Source: JAIOQA01 sp035493675
GTDB taxonomy: Bacteria > Myxococcota_A > Polyangia > Haliangiales > Haliangiaceae
Assembly (NCBI GenBank): GCA_035493675.1
Contig: DATJIA010000133.1
Coordinates: 1-16,635, forward strand
Length of the DNA stretch: 16,635 bases
Direction: 5' to 3'
The notes beneath the pieces were generated by a model. That model did no database searches and had not been told where the DNA came from. It was given only the letters and a program-made list of their open reading frames with translations. A program made the translations under genes and the position numbers. This document shows, in pieces, positions 1 through 7,307 of the stretch (position 1 is its first letter; every line of letters starts with the position of its first letter).

Positions 1-202
1 CGACGCGGAGGAGCGCCCAGCTCGCGCACTGATACGCCTTGCGGCGGCGCAGCTTCGGCACGTCGCGCTCGACGCGGACCGTGACGTGCACCGGGTGATG
101 TCGCGACAGCTTCGGTCGCGCGACGTGCGGCATCCCGGCTTTGATCCTGTTCGCCGGCTTCCTCCCGGCGCCGGCGCGACGGCCGCCGTGCATCCGCTTC
201 AC
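1..202 (-). CDS. REP-associated tyrosine transposase (RAYT, Y1_Tnp family), N-terminal part, cut by window edge
   Basis: Y1/HUH transposases of the RAYT group are single-copy domesticated relatives of IS200/IS605 transposases that act on REP palindromes. Only the N-terminal ~67 residues are visible; the frame is open to base 1. The stretch GRRAGAGRKP, then RPKLSRHHPVHVTVRV and VPKLRRRKAY, matches the RAYT N-terminal block and aligns with the complete RAYT at 12158-12874 (HPVHVVLRV, NLRTRHAYR). The catalytic HUH and Tyr would lie left of the window. The earliest possible start in frame is the GTG at 202 (ATG alternative at 193). Similarity (a QLAI block like QLEI of the other copy) continues upstream of it without a start codon up to an in-frame TGA near 274, so the 5' end may be eroded or frameshifted. 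It differs clearly from the second copy, so it is not a recent duplicate. Confidence 0.7.
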   Translation of the reverse strand, partial: MKRMHGGRRAGAGRKPANRIKAGMPHVARPKLSRHHPVHVTVRVERDVPKLRRRKAYQCASWALLRV

Positions 203-313
203 GGGCGCGCGCTTCTTCGGGAACTTGATCGCGAGCTGCGCCCCGCGACCCGCCCTCCGATTCGCCCGGAATCATGGCTCAAGTGCGACAAGGGAAACAG
301 ATCCTTCCTGATC

Positions 314-586
314 CTCCCTCCCGAAAAAGACTTCGATCGCGATCGGTCGAGCGTGTTCTCGCTCGGCGTCGTGCTGTGGGAGTTGCTCGCCGGCCGTCGT
401 CTCTTCAAAGGCAAGACCGACTACGAGACGCTCATGCTCGCGCGCGCGGCGCAGGTCCCGCCGCTCGCCGATGTGCCGCCGGCGCTGGAGGCGATCGTGC
501 GAAAGGCGCTCGCGAAGGATCTCGAGGCGCGCTACCAGACCGTGATCGAGCTCGGGGACGCGCTCGAGGGCTTGCGAGCGCGCTAG
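314..586 (+). pseudogene. Relic of a Hanks-type Ser/Thr protein kinase (C-lobe only)
   Basis: In the frame ending at TAG 584-586, the translation from about base 314 reads like the end of a bacterial eukaryotic-type kinase. There is a PPE (degenerate APE) segment, then SSVFSLGVVLWELLAG (subdomain IX, where the family has SDVFSLG), and then IVRKALAKDLEARYQT (subdomain XI with its Arg). The glycine loop, the catalytic Lys, HRD and DFG are all absent, and the invariant Asp of subdomain IX is replaced by Ser. It cannot be an active kinase. The frame opens upstream to base 86, but that part is antisense to the RAYT gene and shows no kinase similarity. The gene was probably truncated when the transposase region came in. 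Positions 203-313 hold no recognisable gene. Confidence 0.6.
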
Positions 587-596
587 ATCTATTCCC

Positions 597-676
597 GAGC
601 GCGGGGCATCGGCGCGGGCGCCGACGTTCGTGCGATCACGTGGCTCCGCGCCGCCGCCTTTTTCAGATTTTCGGTT
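597..676 (+). repeat. Dispersed REP-like repeat, copy 1 (partial)
   Basis: This 80-nt block aligns with 12972-13050 at about 84% identity (roughly 67 of 80 positions, one gap, by eye). Its first 20 bases (GAGCGCGGGGCATCGGCGCG) are the exact reverse complement of 13081-13100, the right arm of copy 2. It contains small hairpins, CGGCGC-GG-GCGCCG at 609-622 and CGTG-CGAT-CACG further on. It lies between the kinase relic and the 3' end of thrC, which converge here. I see no right-hand arm, so this is a half element. It sits about 400 nt upstream of the left RAYT gene. Confidence 0.65.
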
Positions 677-710
677 TGGCGAGCGAGCGGAGGGGCTCGC
701 GGCGTCCTGG

Positions 711-2042
711 TTACGAGTCCAGGCCGCGGAGGAGCGCGTCGCGGACGTCGTCGTAGCGGGGGGCGAGCAGGACCGGCGCGTTGGGGTGGGCGGGCGCGGG
801 GACGTTGGCGAGCGTGCGCTCGTGGTAGCCGACCTTGAACTCGGCGAACTTGAGGCCGGAGGCGGTCGAGACGACGACGACGCGGTGGTCGCGGCGGACG
901 AGGTCGCGGGCGATCAATTTCTCGAGGGCGGCGAGGGCGACGCCGGTGTGCGGGTCGGCGAAGGCGCCGAAGCGATCGGCGCGGGCGGCGGCGTCGGCGA
1001 GCTCGGGCTCGGTCGCTTGTTCGACCACGCCGTCGAAGGCGCGCAGCGCGCGGACGGCCTTCTTGAACGAGACCGGGTTGCCGATCTGGATCGCGGAGGC
1101 GAGCGTGGACTGCGCGACGACGGGCTCGAGGTCGGCCCAGTCGCGCTGATACGACATGTACAAGGGGTTGGCGCGCGCGGCTTGGGCGACGCAGATGCGC
1201 GGGCGGCGAGCGATCAGGCCGAGGGAGAGCAACATCTCGAAGCCGGCACCGAGCGCCGAGACGTTGCCGAGGTTGCCGCCGGGGATGATCACCCAGTCGG
1301 GCACGTCCCAGGAGAGCTGCTGCGCGATCTCGATCGACACGGTCTTCTGGCCCTCGACGCGCAGCGAGTTCATCGAGTTCGCGAGATACACCGGCTCCTT
1401 CGCGGAGAGCTCCTGCACGATCTTCATGCAGCCGTCGAAGTCGGTGTCGAGCGCGAGCACGAGCGCGCCGTTGGCGAGCGGTTGCACGAGCTGCGCGGTC
1501 GAGATCTTGCCGCGCGGGAGGATCACGGCGGCGCGGATGCCGGCGGCGGCGGCGTACGCCGCGAGCGCGGCCGAGGTGTCGCCCGTCGAGGCGCACGCGA
1601 CCGCGCGCACCGGCGCGCCGTCGGCGATCATCTGCGCGACCGTCGAGACGAGCACGGTCATGCCGAGATCTTTGAAGCTGCCGGTGTGCGTGGTGCCGCA
1701 CTGCTTGATCCAGACGCGCTCGATCCCGAGATCGGCGGCGTAGCGATCCGCGGGCCAGAGCGGCGTCGCGCCCTCGACGAGCGAGACGATGTGCTCCTCG
1801 CGCACGTGCGGCGCGACCCACTCGCGCTTGCCCCACACGCCGCTCGCGTCCGGAAACCGGACACTGCGCCAGCGGCCTTCGAAGAGCGCCTTCCAATCGG
1901 AAGCGGGCCGCGAGGCGAGCGCCTCCATGTCGTGCGCGACCTCGAGCAGGTCGCCGCATTTCGGACAGCGATAGATGATCGTGTCGAGCGGATGCGTGCC
2001 GTGGCAGCCGGCGATGCAGCGGAACGCCGCCGAGAACGTCAT
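711..2042 (-). CDS. thrC: Threonine synthase
   Basis: PLP-dependent enzyme converting O-phospho-L-homoserine to L-threonine, the last step of threonine biosynthesis; cytoplasmic. The 443-residue protein begins with a Cys-rich N-terminal module (Cys9, Cys13, Cys26, Cys29; CX3C...CX2C), as in many threonine synthases of this branch. The PLP-binding lysine is in HTGSFKDLGM (Lys124), ASTGDTSAA is at 151-159, and the phosphate-binding loop GGNLGN at 255-260. Length is normal for the shorter (type II-like) threonine synthases. ATG at 2042 is chosen because the Cys module starts right after it. The gene follows the secreted-protein gene by 17 nt, but a TAGGCT -10-like element 6 nt before the ATG and no Shine-Dalgarno suggest it also has its own, possibly leaderless, transcript. 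Confidence 0.95.
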   Translation of the reverse strand: MTFSAAFRCIAGCHGTHPLDTIIYRCPKCGDLLEVAHDMEALASRPASDWKALFEGRWRSVRFPDASGVWGKREWVAPHVREEHIVSLVEGATPLWPADRYAADLGIERVWIKQCGTTHTGSFKDLGMTVLVSTVAQMIADGAPVRAVACASTGDTSAALAAYAAAAGIRAAVILPRGKISTAQLVQPLANGALVLALDTDFDGCMKIVQELSAKEPVYLANSMNSLRVEGQKTVSIEIAQQLSWDVPDWVIIPGGNLGNVSALGAGFEMLLSLGLIARRPRICVAQAARANPLYMSYQRDWADLEPVVAQSTLASAIQIGNPVSFKKAVRALRAFDGVVEQATEPELADAAARADRFGAFADPHTGVALAALEKLIARDLVRRDHRVVVVSTASGLKFAEFKVGYHERTLANVPAPAHPNAPVLLAPRYDDVRDALLRGLDS

Positions 2043-2048
2043 CGCGGC

Positions 2049-2054
2049 AGCCTA
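2049..2054 (-). promoter_or_regulatory. Putative -10 element of thrC (TAGGCT), leaderless type
   Basis: On the minus strand TAGGCT is followed by six bases and then the thrC ATG at 2042. A start point about 7 nt downstream of the hexamer would coincide with the start codon. There is no purine-rich ribosome-binding site. No -35 match was identified. Confidence 0.35.
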
Positions 2055-2059
2055 CCGCA

Positions 2060-2833
2060 TCAATCGATCCGCGTGATCGACCAAGCGCCGTTCACCTTGC
2101 GCAGCGTGATCACCGAATCCGACGCGGCGAGCGCCATCACGTCGATCGAGCCGTCGTCGCGCGCGGCGAGCAGCCACGGACCCGACGGCATCGCGACGAA
2201 GTCCGCGAGCGTCTTCGCGGCGCGGAGCTGCGAGGTGAGCGCGCTCGCCGCGACCGCGCGGCCGCGCACCTTCACGGTCGCCGCCGCCATCGCCGCGAAC
2301 GTCGTGCGCGCGTCCGTGCAGATCGATCGCGCGATCGCGTCGACCGCCTTCTTCGCGGCCGGCGTGAGCGCGACGTACGCGTCGTCGCCCGCGAACCAGT
2401 CGCGCCCGTCGGCGTGCAAGACGAGCGAGCCGACGATCGCCTTGACCTCGTCGCCGGCGGCGTGGGCGTCGTCTTCCCAGAAGCCGTCGACGACGAACGT
2501 GCCCATGCAGCTCTCCGCGGCGGCGTAGAGCGCGCCGCGATGCGCGTCGTCCGACGCCGCGATCCATCCGTCGAGCCCGCCGACCGACGCGCGCGCCGGC
2601 TTCGTCATGGGATAGCCGTCGTCGAACGCGGTCTCGTACGCGCCGCGCACCGTCTTCTCCGCGCCGCGATCCACGATCGTCACACGCAGGTGCACGCCGC
2701 GCCCGCGCCGGAGCTCCGCGCCGTCGACGCTCCACCCTCTCGGCAGCTTCGCGACCGCGTGCCCGTCGAGGATCGTGACCTCGTCCGCGCGCGCAGCAGC
2801 CGCGAGCAAGACGATGATCACGATCGCCTTCAT
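2060..2833 (-). CDS. Secreted protein of unknown function
   Basis: A 257-residue protein with a short Sec signal peptide (MKAIVIIVLLAAAARA, likely cut after residue 16). The mature part begins with a compact segment (LDGHAVAKLPRGWSVDG) that resembles the start of small periplasmic proteins describing a 'toxic peak' in exported proteins of myxobacteria, but I do not recognise a named family. Two cysteines (in AAESCMG and ARSICTD) could form a disulfide. No catalytic motif is visible. Its ATG overlaps the stop codon of the upstream MXAN_5187-like gene by 4 nt (ATGA), so translation is coupled, and thrC follows after 17 nt. The link to threonine synthesis is positional only. Confidence 0.7.
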   Translation of the reverse strand: MKAIVIIVLLAAAARADEVTILDGHAVAKLPRGWSVDGAELRRGRGVHLRVTIVDRGAEKTVRGAYETAFDDGYPMTKPARASVGGLDGWIAASDDAHRGALYAAAESCMGTFVVDGFWEDDAHAAGDEVKAIVGSLVLHADGRDWFAGDDAYVALTPAAKKAVDAIARSICTDARTTFAAMAAATVKVRGRAVAASALTSQLRAAKTLADFVAMPSGPWLLAARDDGSIDVMALAASDSVITLRKVNGAWSITRID

Positions 2834-3984
2834 ACCTTCGGCTTCGCCTTGAGGATGACCTTGTTGTCCTTGATCACCACGCCGAACTCGACGCCCTTCG
2901 CCTTGTACTGCTCCATGATCTTCGATCCCTGCATGCGCAGCGTGCGCAGCAGCTTGTCGTAGGTCATGTCGTCGTTCTTCTCGCCGACGAGCGTGCGCGC
3001 CTTCAAGAACTTGTTGTAGAGCGCGCGCGTGTCGTCCTCGCTCATGCCGGGCGGCGGCTCGATCGGCGCGACGCGCGCGGCGGGACGCGGCGCGGGTGGG
3101 CGCACGCCCGACGGCATCGCCTGAGTCATCTTGGGGACGGGCGGCGGTTTCACCTGCGCCGGCGGCTTCGGCCCCTGCACCGGCGCGGTCGTCGTCGCCG
3201 CCGCGAGCGGCGGCGCCGCGGTGTCGCCCTGCTTGCGCAGCCGCGTCGGCTCGTCGTCGCCGGCGGGCGCGAACGACATCGGCGTCGGGATCGTGTCGTT
3301 GGGCTCGCTGCGCTTCGAAATCGGCGCGGTCACGCGCGGCACCGCGGGCAAGACCGGCGCGCGCGGCACCGGTTGCGCGATGTCGGGCGGCGACGGGACC
3401 TGCTGCCCCGCGCCGGTGATGTCGTCGAACATCTGATCGACGTCGAGGTCGTCGTTCATGTCGAGCGTGTACGTCTGCTTCTTCGGCGGCGACGGCGCGT
3501 GCACGATCGCCGCTTCGTCACTGTCGTCCGCGACGACGCCGCGCCGCACGCCCGCCGCCTTCGCCGCCACGCGATCGCGCTCGACCATCTCGCGCATGCG
3601 CTGCGGCATCGCTGCGAGGATCTCTTGCGGGATGTCGTCGCCCGCCGCCATCGCCTTGCGCTTGATGCGATTCAAGTCGCGCACGTAACGGCCCGCCTCG
3701 ATCTCGCGCAGCGTGCGCCGCCAGTACGTGTTGTACGCGCCGAACTTCTGCGTGATGGTCGCGAAGCGATAGCGCAGGCCGGTGTTGCGGATCTGGAGCT
3801 GAGTGAGATCGCGGATCTTGCGCTCGCACTCCGTGTGCAAGTAGCTGGGCGGCTGCTTCTGGATGCCCATGAAGTACTGCTCGTACATCACGCGCAGGCG
3901 ATCGACGCGCTTGTCCAAGTCGTCGAGCTGCTCCTCGATCTCAGCGCCCTTCTCCTGATCGCTGTAGGCCGACTTCGAAGCCAC
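2830..3984 (-). CDS. MXAN_5187-like protein: N-terminal coiled coil, Pro-rich linker, conserved C-terminal domain
   Basis: About 384 residues in three parts. Residues ~8-130 are charged and helical (YEQYFMGIQKQPP, then RNTGLRYRFATITQKFGAYNTYW and LREIEAGRY), a segment I associate with conserved myxobacterial proteins. Residues ~150-300 are a Pro/Ala-rich, low-complexity linker. The C-terminal ~65 residues (ALYNKFLKARTLVGE, TYDKLLRTLR, VEFGVVIKDNKVILKAKPK) resemble the domain annotated in Myxococcus as the MXAN_5187 C-terminal domain; this is memory-based recognition. No signal peptide, so probably cytoplasmic. Function unknown. Start: GTG at 3984, with TACCCT 8 nt upstream on this strand; GTG at 4014 is an alternative. 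It is divergent from rseP and coupled (ATGA) to the secreted protein gene downstream. Confidence 0.75.
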   Translation of the reverse strand: MASKSAYSDQEKGAEIEEQLDDLDKRVDRLRVMYEQYFMGIQKQPPSYLHTECERKIRDLTQLQIRNTGLRYRFATITQKFGAYNTYWRRTLREIEAGRYVRDLNRIKRKAMAAGDDIPQEILAAMPQRMREMVERDRVAAKAAGVRRGVVADDSDEAAIVHAPSPPKKQTYTLDMNDDLDVDQMFDDITGAGQQVPSPPDIAQPVPRAPVLPAVPRVTAPISKRSEPNDTIPTPMSFAPAGDDEPTRLRKQGDTAAPPLAAATTTAPVQGPKPPAQVKPPPVPKMTQAMPSGVRPPAPRPAARVAPIEPPPGMSEDDTRALYNKFLKARTLVGEKNDDMTYDKLLRTLRMQGSKIMEQYKAKGVEFGVVIKDNKVILKAKPKV

Positions 3985-4019
3985 TTGGGAAGAGGGTACC
4001 AGACGTGCTACCACGCCGC

Positions 4020-4044
4020 GAAGAGCGGGTTTTTCGGCTCTTTC
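4020..4044 (+). promoter_or_regulatory. Hairpin in the leader of rseP
   Basis: AAGAGC (4021-4026) and GCTCTT (4037-4042) form a perfect 6-bp stem around a ten-base loop containing five T. It lies directly upstream of the preferred rseP GTG at 4050, inside the divergent spacer with the MXAN_5187-like gene. It could be a leader hairpin or an operator. If the GTG at 4005 were the start, it would be coding. Confidence 0.3.
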
Positions 4045-4049
4045 GCGCC

Positions 4050-5699
4050 GTGTCGGTCCTCTACTTCCTCCTCCTGGTCGGGGTCCTCGTGGTCATCCAC
4101 GAGCTGGGCCACTACGCGGCGGCGAAGCTGCTCGACGTCAAGGTCCTGCGCTTCTCGATCGGCTACGGGCGCCCGCTGTTCCGCTTCCGCGGGCGCGAGA
4201 CCGAGTACCAGGTCGGCGTCTTCCCGCTCGGCGGCTACGTGCGCATCCTCGGCGTCGAGGGCGAGGGCGGCGACGATCCGCGCGACGCGCGGCGCAGCTT
4301 CGCGTCGCGGCCGCTCTGGCAGCGGCTCGTGATCGTGTTCGCCGGCCCCGCCGCGAACCTGATCCTCCCCGTGATCATCTACTTCGTCTTCTTCGCGGGC
4401 CACAGCGAGCTGCCCGCCGCCGTCGTCGGCGACATCATCGACGACGGCCCCGCGCAGCGCGCCGGCATCGAGCCCGGCGACACCGTGCTCGCGATCGACG
4501 GCGACGCGGTCCGCTATTGGGAAGATCTCGAGCACCGCGTGCAGCAGAGCGCCGGCAAGGAGCTGCACCTCCGGCTCGAGCGCAACGGCAAGACGTTCGA
4601 GCGCTACGTCGTGCCCGTCGAGGAGATCGTGCGCAAGCGCGACGGCGGCTCGGCGAGCGAAGGACGCATCGGCATCACGCGCGCGCCGTTCGTGCCGCTG
4701 ATCGGGGTGCTCGACGCGGGGTCGCCGGCGGCGAAGGCCGGGCTGCGCACCGGCGATCTCGTGATCAGCATCGACGGCAACCGCGTGACGAACTGGTCCG
4801 ACGTGATGCGGCGGCTCGGCCACAGCTCGGCGCGCACGAACATCGTCTACTTCCGCGGCGCCGAGGTGCCCGGCATCCCGCAGGTGCGCCTGCTCGACGC
4901 GCGCTTCGCCGATCTGGTCCCGGAGACCCGCGTCGACGAGACGCTCAAGCGAACGATCTACACCGGGATCGAGAAGGCCGAGATGTTCGTCGCGCACGTC
5001 GATCCCGGATCGCCGGCGGATCTCGCGGGGCTCAAGCCGGGCGACCTGATCGTCGCGCTCGACGATCAACCGGTCTCGCACTGGATGGCGCTCGATCAGA
5101 AGCTGCAGTCGGACGCGGGTCGCGCCTGGGAGCTGACCTGGAAGCGCACCAACCTGCGCGGCGAGGTCGAGACGATCAAGGCGAAGGTCACGCAGATCAA
5201 GCGCACGCAGCCCGACGAGTACGGCCACACCGTGCACCGCCTCGTGTTCGGCGCGCGCAACGACGTCGAGCGCGGCCAGCCGCGCATGGTGCCGATCGAC
5301 GGCCGCTTCTCGTATGCGCTGTCGAAGGCGGTCGATCGCACCGGCGAGACGATCGGGATCATGGTGAAGGGCTTCCTCCAGGTGATCCGCGGCGACGCGC
5401 CGAGCGAGGATCTCGGCGGCCCGCTCATGATGTATCGGGTCGCGTCGGTGTCGGGCAACCGCGGGTGGGAGAGCTTCCTGCTCTTGATGGCGCTGATCAG
5501 CGTGAACCTCGCGCTGATCAACCTCTTGCCGGTGCCGATGCTCGACGGCGGCCACGTGCTGGTGTTCGCGATCGAGGCGATCCGCCGGCGCCCGCTGACG
5601 CAGCGATCGCGCGAGCGCGTGCAGCTCGCGGGCTTGGCGGTGGTCGTGCTGATCACGCTGCTCGCGCTGCGCAACGATGTCTTGCGACTGTTGCGATGA
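4050..5699 (+). CDS. rseP: RIP metalloprotease RseP (site-2 protease) with three PDZ domains
   Basis: Inner-membrane zinc protease that cleaves transmembrane anti-sigma factors or signal-peptide remnants within the bilayer. The HELGH zinc motif is at residues 17-21 in TM1, FPLGGYVRI follows, and NLLPVPMLDGG (about 491-501) supplies the third zinc ligand. Between TM2 and TM3 there are three PDZ-like units: about 120-190 (DIIDDGPAQRAGIEPGDTV), 215-285 (VLDAGSPAAKAGLRTGDLV) and 310-385 (VDPGSPADLAGLKPGDLIV). E. coli RseP has two PDZ domains and about 450 residues; this one has 549. Start: the GTG at 4050 puts VSVLYFLLLVGVLVVIHELGH at the N terminus as in homologues; an in-frame GTG at 4005 would add 15 Arg-rich residues. 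It overlaps tsaB by 3 nt of stop/start (ATGA). Confidence 0.95.
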   Translation: MSVLYFLLLVGVLVVIHELGHYAAAKLLDVKVLRFSIGYGRPLFRFRGRETEYQVGVFPLGGYVRILGVEGEGGDDPRDARRSFASRPLWQRLVIVFAGPAANLILPVIIYFVFFAGHSELPAAVVGDIIDDGPAQRAGIEPGDTVLAIDGDAVRYWEDLEHRVQQSAGKELHLRLERNGKTFERYVVPVEEIVRKRDGGSASEGRIGITRAPFVPLIGVLDAGSPAAKAGLRTGDLVISIDGNRVTNWSDVMRRLGHSSARTNIVYFRGAEVPGIPQVRLLDARFADLVPETRVDETLKRTIYTGIEKAEMFVAHVDPGSPADLAGLKPGDLIVALDDQPVSHWMALDQKLQSDAGRAWELTWKRTNLRGEVETIKAKVTQIKRTQPDEYGHTVHRLVFGARNDVERGQPRMVPIDGRFSYALSKAVDRTGETIGIMVKGFLQVIRGDAPSEDLGGPLMMYRVASVSGNRGWESFLLLMALISVNLALINLLPVPMLDGGHVLVFAIEAIRRRPLTQRSRERVQLAGLAVVVLITLLALRNDVLRLLR

Positions 5700-6376
5700 A
5701 GGTCTTGGCGATCGATACGTCGACGTGGACCGCGAGCGTCGCGCTCGTCGACGAGCACGGCGCGGTGATCGTGGAGGGCGAGGCGCGCACCGAGACGCAC
5801 AGCGAGAACCTGTTGCCGCTGATCGCCTCGCTCTGCAAGGACCCGCGCGCGCTCGATGCGGTCGCGGTCGGCGTCGGTCCCGGATCGTTCACCGGGCTGC
5901 GCATCGGGTTGTCGACCGCGAAGGGGATCGCGTTCGCCGCCGGCTGTCCGCTGTGGGCCGCGTCGTCGCTCGCGGCGCTCGCGCTCGATCTCGAGATCGA
6001 CGGGCTGCGTGTCCCCGTCCTCGACGCGCGCCGTGGCGAGATCTTCGCAGGCTTCTATCGCGACGGTGTCGCGATCGTGCCGGAGCGTGTGATGCCACCA
6101 TCGGCGCTCGCTGGCGCTCTCGCCGATGTCCGAAACACGGACGAAACAATCGCGCTCGCCGGCGACGCGCTCGCGGTCTACCCCGAGCTCGCGGCGATTC
6201 CGTCGGTGATCACGCCGCCTTCGCGCGCGACGCCGTCGGCCGCCGCGGTCGCGCGCCTCGCCCTCCGTGGCGATCGCGCCGACATCCTGGGCCACGGCGC
6301 GCCCGTGTACATCCGCCTCAGCGAGGCGGAAGTGAAGTACCCCGACGGCGTGCCCGGAGCGATCCGGAAGCGGTGA
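5696..6376 (+). CDS. tsaB: tRNA threonylcarbamoyladenosine biosynthesis protein TsaB
   Basis: TsaB is the non-catalytic ASKHA-fold partner of TsaD that, with TsaE and TsaC, makes t6A37 in tRNAs reading ANN codons. The 226-residue product is close to the E. coli length (231). It starts MKVLAIDTSTWTASVALVDE (ATPase-like strand), has HSENLLPLI, the hallmark GPGSFTGLRIGLSTAKGIAFA from residue 61, DARRGEIFAGFY at 110-121, and the terminal PVYIRLSEAE. The ATG at 5696 overlaps the rseP TGA (ATGA), so the two are translationally coupled and share the rseP transcript. The C-terminal ~80 residues are shorter and more divergent, as usual for TsaB. The rseP-tsaB order supports ordinary housekeeping context. 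Confidence 0.95.
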   Translation: MKVLAIDTSTWTASVALVDEHGAVIVEGEARTETHSENLLPLIASLCKDPRALDAVAVGVGPGSFTGLRIGLSTAKGIAFAAGCPLWAASSLAALALDLEIDGLRVPVLDARRGEIFAGFYRDGVAIVPERVMPPSALAGALADVRNTDETIALAGDALAVYPELAAIPSVITPPSRATPSAAAVARLALRGDRADILGHGAPVYIRLSEAEVKYPDGVPGAIRKR

Positions 6377-6381
6377 CGATC

Positions 6382-6410
6382 TTGCGGCGCGATCTGCGCG
6401 CGGCTAGGAT
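6382..6410 (+). promoter_or_regulatory. Sigma-70-type promoter for the DUF465 gene
   Basis: TTGCGG (6382-6387), a 17-base spacer, and TAGGAT (6405-6410). It begins 5 nt after the tsaB stop codon and 35 nt before the GTG of the next gene, so the small gene can be expressed separately from rseP-tsaB. Confidence 0.5.
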
Positions 6411-6444
6411 CGACTCGAGGCCCGCTACGAGGCCGGAGGTCGAG

Positions 6445-6642
6445 GTGAAGCCAGACGCGTTCGTGTCGAAGACGGACTTGCTCTCCACGCTCACCAAAGA
6501 ACATCGACAGCTCGACGAGCGGCTACGCCAGCTCGACAAGCAGATCTCGATGACCGCCGCCGAACGGGTCGAGTACTGCCTCCTCAAGAAGCGAAAGCTC
6601 TTGATGAAGGATCGGATCGCGCGAATCACCGCGTTTGCGTGA
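6445..6642 (+). CDS. Small DUF465 (YdcH-like) protein
   Basis: A 65-residue, highly charged, helical protein. The pattern LTKEHRQLDERLRQLDKQI, then LLKKRKLLMKDRIARI, is that of DUF465/YdcH small coiled-coil proteins: an EH..L hairpin, then L-KK-KL--KD-I. Function of the family is unknown; YdcH-type proteins are short antiparallel coiled coils. The GTG at 6445 is chosen because GGAGG at 6435-6439 stands 5 nt upstream and no ATG in frame precedes the conserved part. Its last 17 nt overlap the 3' end of the convergent SDR gene. Confidence 0.8.
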   Translation: MKPDAFVSKTDLLSTLTKEHRQLDERLRQLDKQISMTAAERVEYCLLKKRKLLMKDRIARITAFA

Positions 6643-7285
6643 ATCGCTCGGCGACGGGGTGCTCGATCACCTCCGCGATCACCGCGGCGACCTCGTCCGC
6701 GGTCTGGAACGGCACGCCGTCGGGGAGCTTGAAGTCGGGCGAGCCGCCGCGCGCGTGCTTGCCGAAATCGGTCGCGACCACGCCCGGCACGATCAGCGAC
6801 ACGTGGATGTTCGGATGTGATTGCGCGAGCTGCGTGCGCAGGATCGCGGTGAGCATGTCGAGCGCGGCCTTCGCCGCGCCGTACGCGCTGCGGATCGGCG
6901 CGAGCGGCAGTCTGCCGAGCACGGACGACACGTTGATCACGTGACCGTCGCCGCGCGCCTGGAAGTGCGGGACGATCGCCTGCATGCCGTAGAGCGCCGA
7001 CTTCACGTTGACCGCGATCATCTCGTCGACGTCTTCGTCGGTGAGCGCGAGGATCGGGCGCGCGATGCCGCGGCCGACGTTGTTCACCCAGACGTCGACT
7101 TTGCCGAACCGCTCGATCGCGACGTCCCGCACGCGCTCGACGTCGGCGCGCTTGGTCATGTCGGCGGCGATCGGCAGCGAGCGCGCGACCGGCACCACGT
7201 TCGCGCCCTTCGACTCGCACAGCGTCGCGAGCGCCGCGCCGATGCCCGCGCTCGCGCCGGTGATCACGATCGTCTTGCCGTTCAT
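6626..7285 (-). CDS. Short-chain dehydrogenase/reductase (SDR)
   Basis: A 219-residue classical SDR, a Rossmann-fold NAD(P)-dependent oxidoreductase; substrate unknown. Seen: the cofactor loop TGASAGIG (9-16), NNVG (68-71, a variant of NNAG), active-site Ser in NVSSVLG (~120), and YGAAK (135-139). The segment SLIVPGVVATDF follows as in the family. A basic residue in VVPVARSLP after beta-2 suggests NADP(H), which is inferred. At 219 residues it is slightly short (family ~250); the C terminus ends soon after the substrate loop and runs 17 nt into the convergent DUF465 gene. Start ATG at 7285 fits MNGKTIVITGAS; an ATG at 7309 in frame would add eight residues. TAGACT lies exactly 7 nt before the ATG, with no clear Shine-Dalgarno. 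Confidence 0.9.
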   Translation of the reverse strand: MNGKTIVITGASAGIGAALATLCESKGANVVPVARSLPIAADMTKRADVERVRDVAIERFGKVDVWVNNVGRGIARPILALTDEDVDEMIAVNVKSALYGMQAIVPHFQARGDGHVINVSSVLGRLPLAPIRSAYGAAKAALDMLTAILRTQLAQSHPNIHVSLIVPGVVATDFGKHARGGSPDFKLPDGVPFQTADEVAAVIAEVIEHPVAERFTQTR

Positions 7286-7292
7286 GTGTGCG

Positions 7293-7302
7293 AGTCTACC
7301 CT
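7293..7302. promoter_or_regulatory. Overlapping divergent -10 elements between SDR and DUF1285-like genes
   Basis: AGTCTACCCT contains TAGACT on the minus strand (7298-7293, 7 nt before the SDR ATG) and TACCCT on the plus strand (7297-7302, 5 nt before the other ATG at 7308). The two hexamers share the central TA. Only 22 nt separate the two start codons, so both transcripts would be nearly leaderless and their promoters would exclude each other. Confidence 0.35.
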
Positions 7303-7307
7303 TCGTC

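Noticed and set aside
630..2528. Long plus-strand open frame antisense to thrC and its upstream gene
   Set aside because: Composition is Arg/Gly/Asp-rich without any domain, and the opposite strand carries thrC with full motifs. High-GC shadow.
4008..5555. Long minus-strand open frame antisense to rseP
   Set aside because: His/Arg/Asp-rich shadow of rseP, whose motifs are all intact on the plus strand.
4517..5695. Long N-terminal extension of tsaB inside rseP
   Set aside because: The upstream part is an out-of-frame reading of rseP; TsaB begins at the ATG at 5696 that overlaps the rseP stop.
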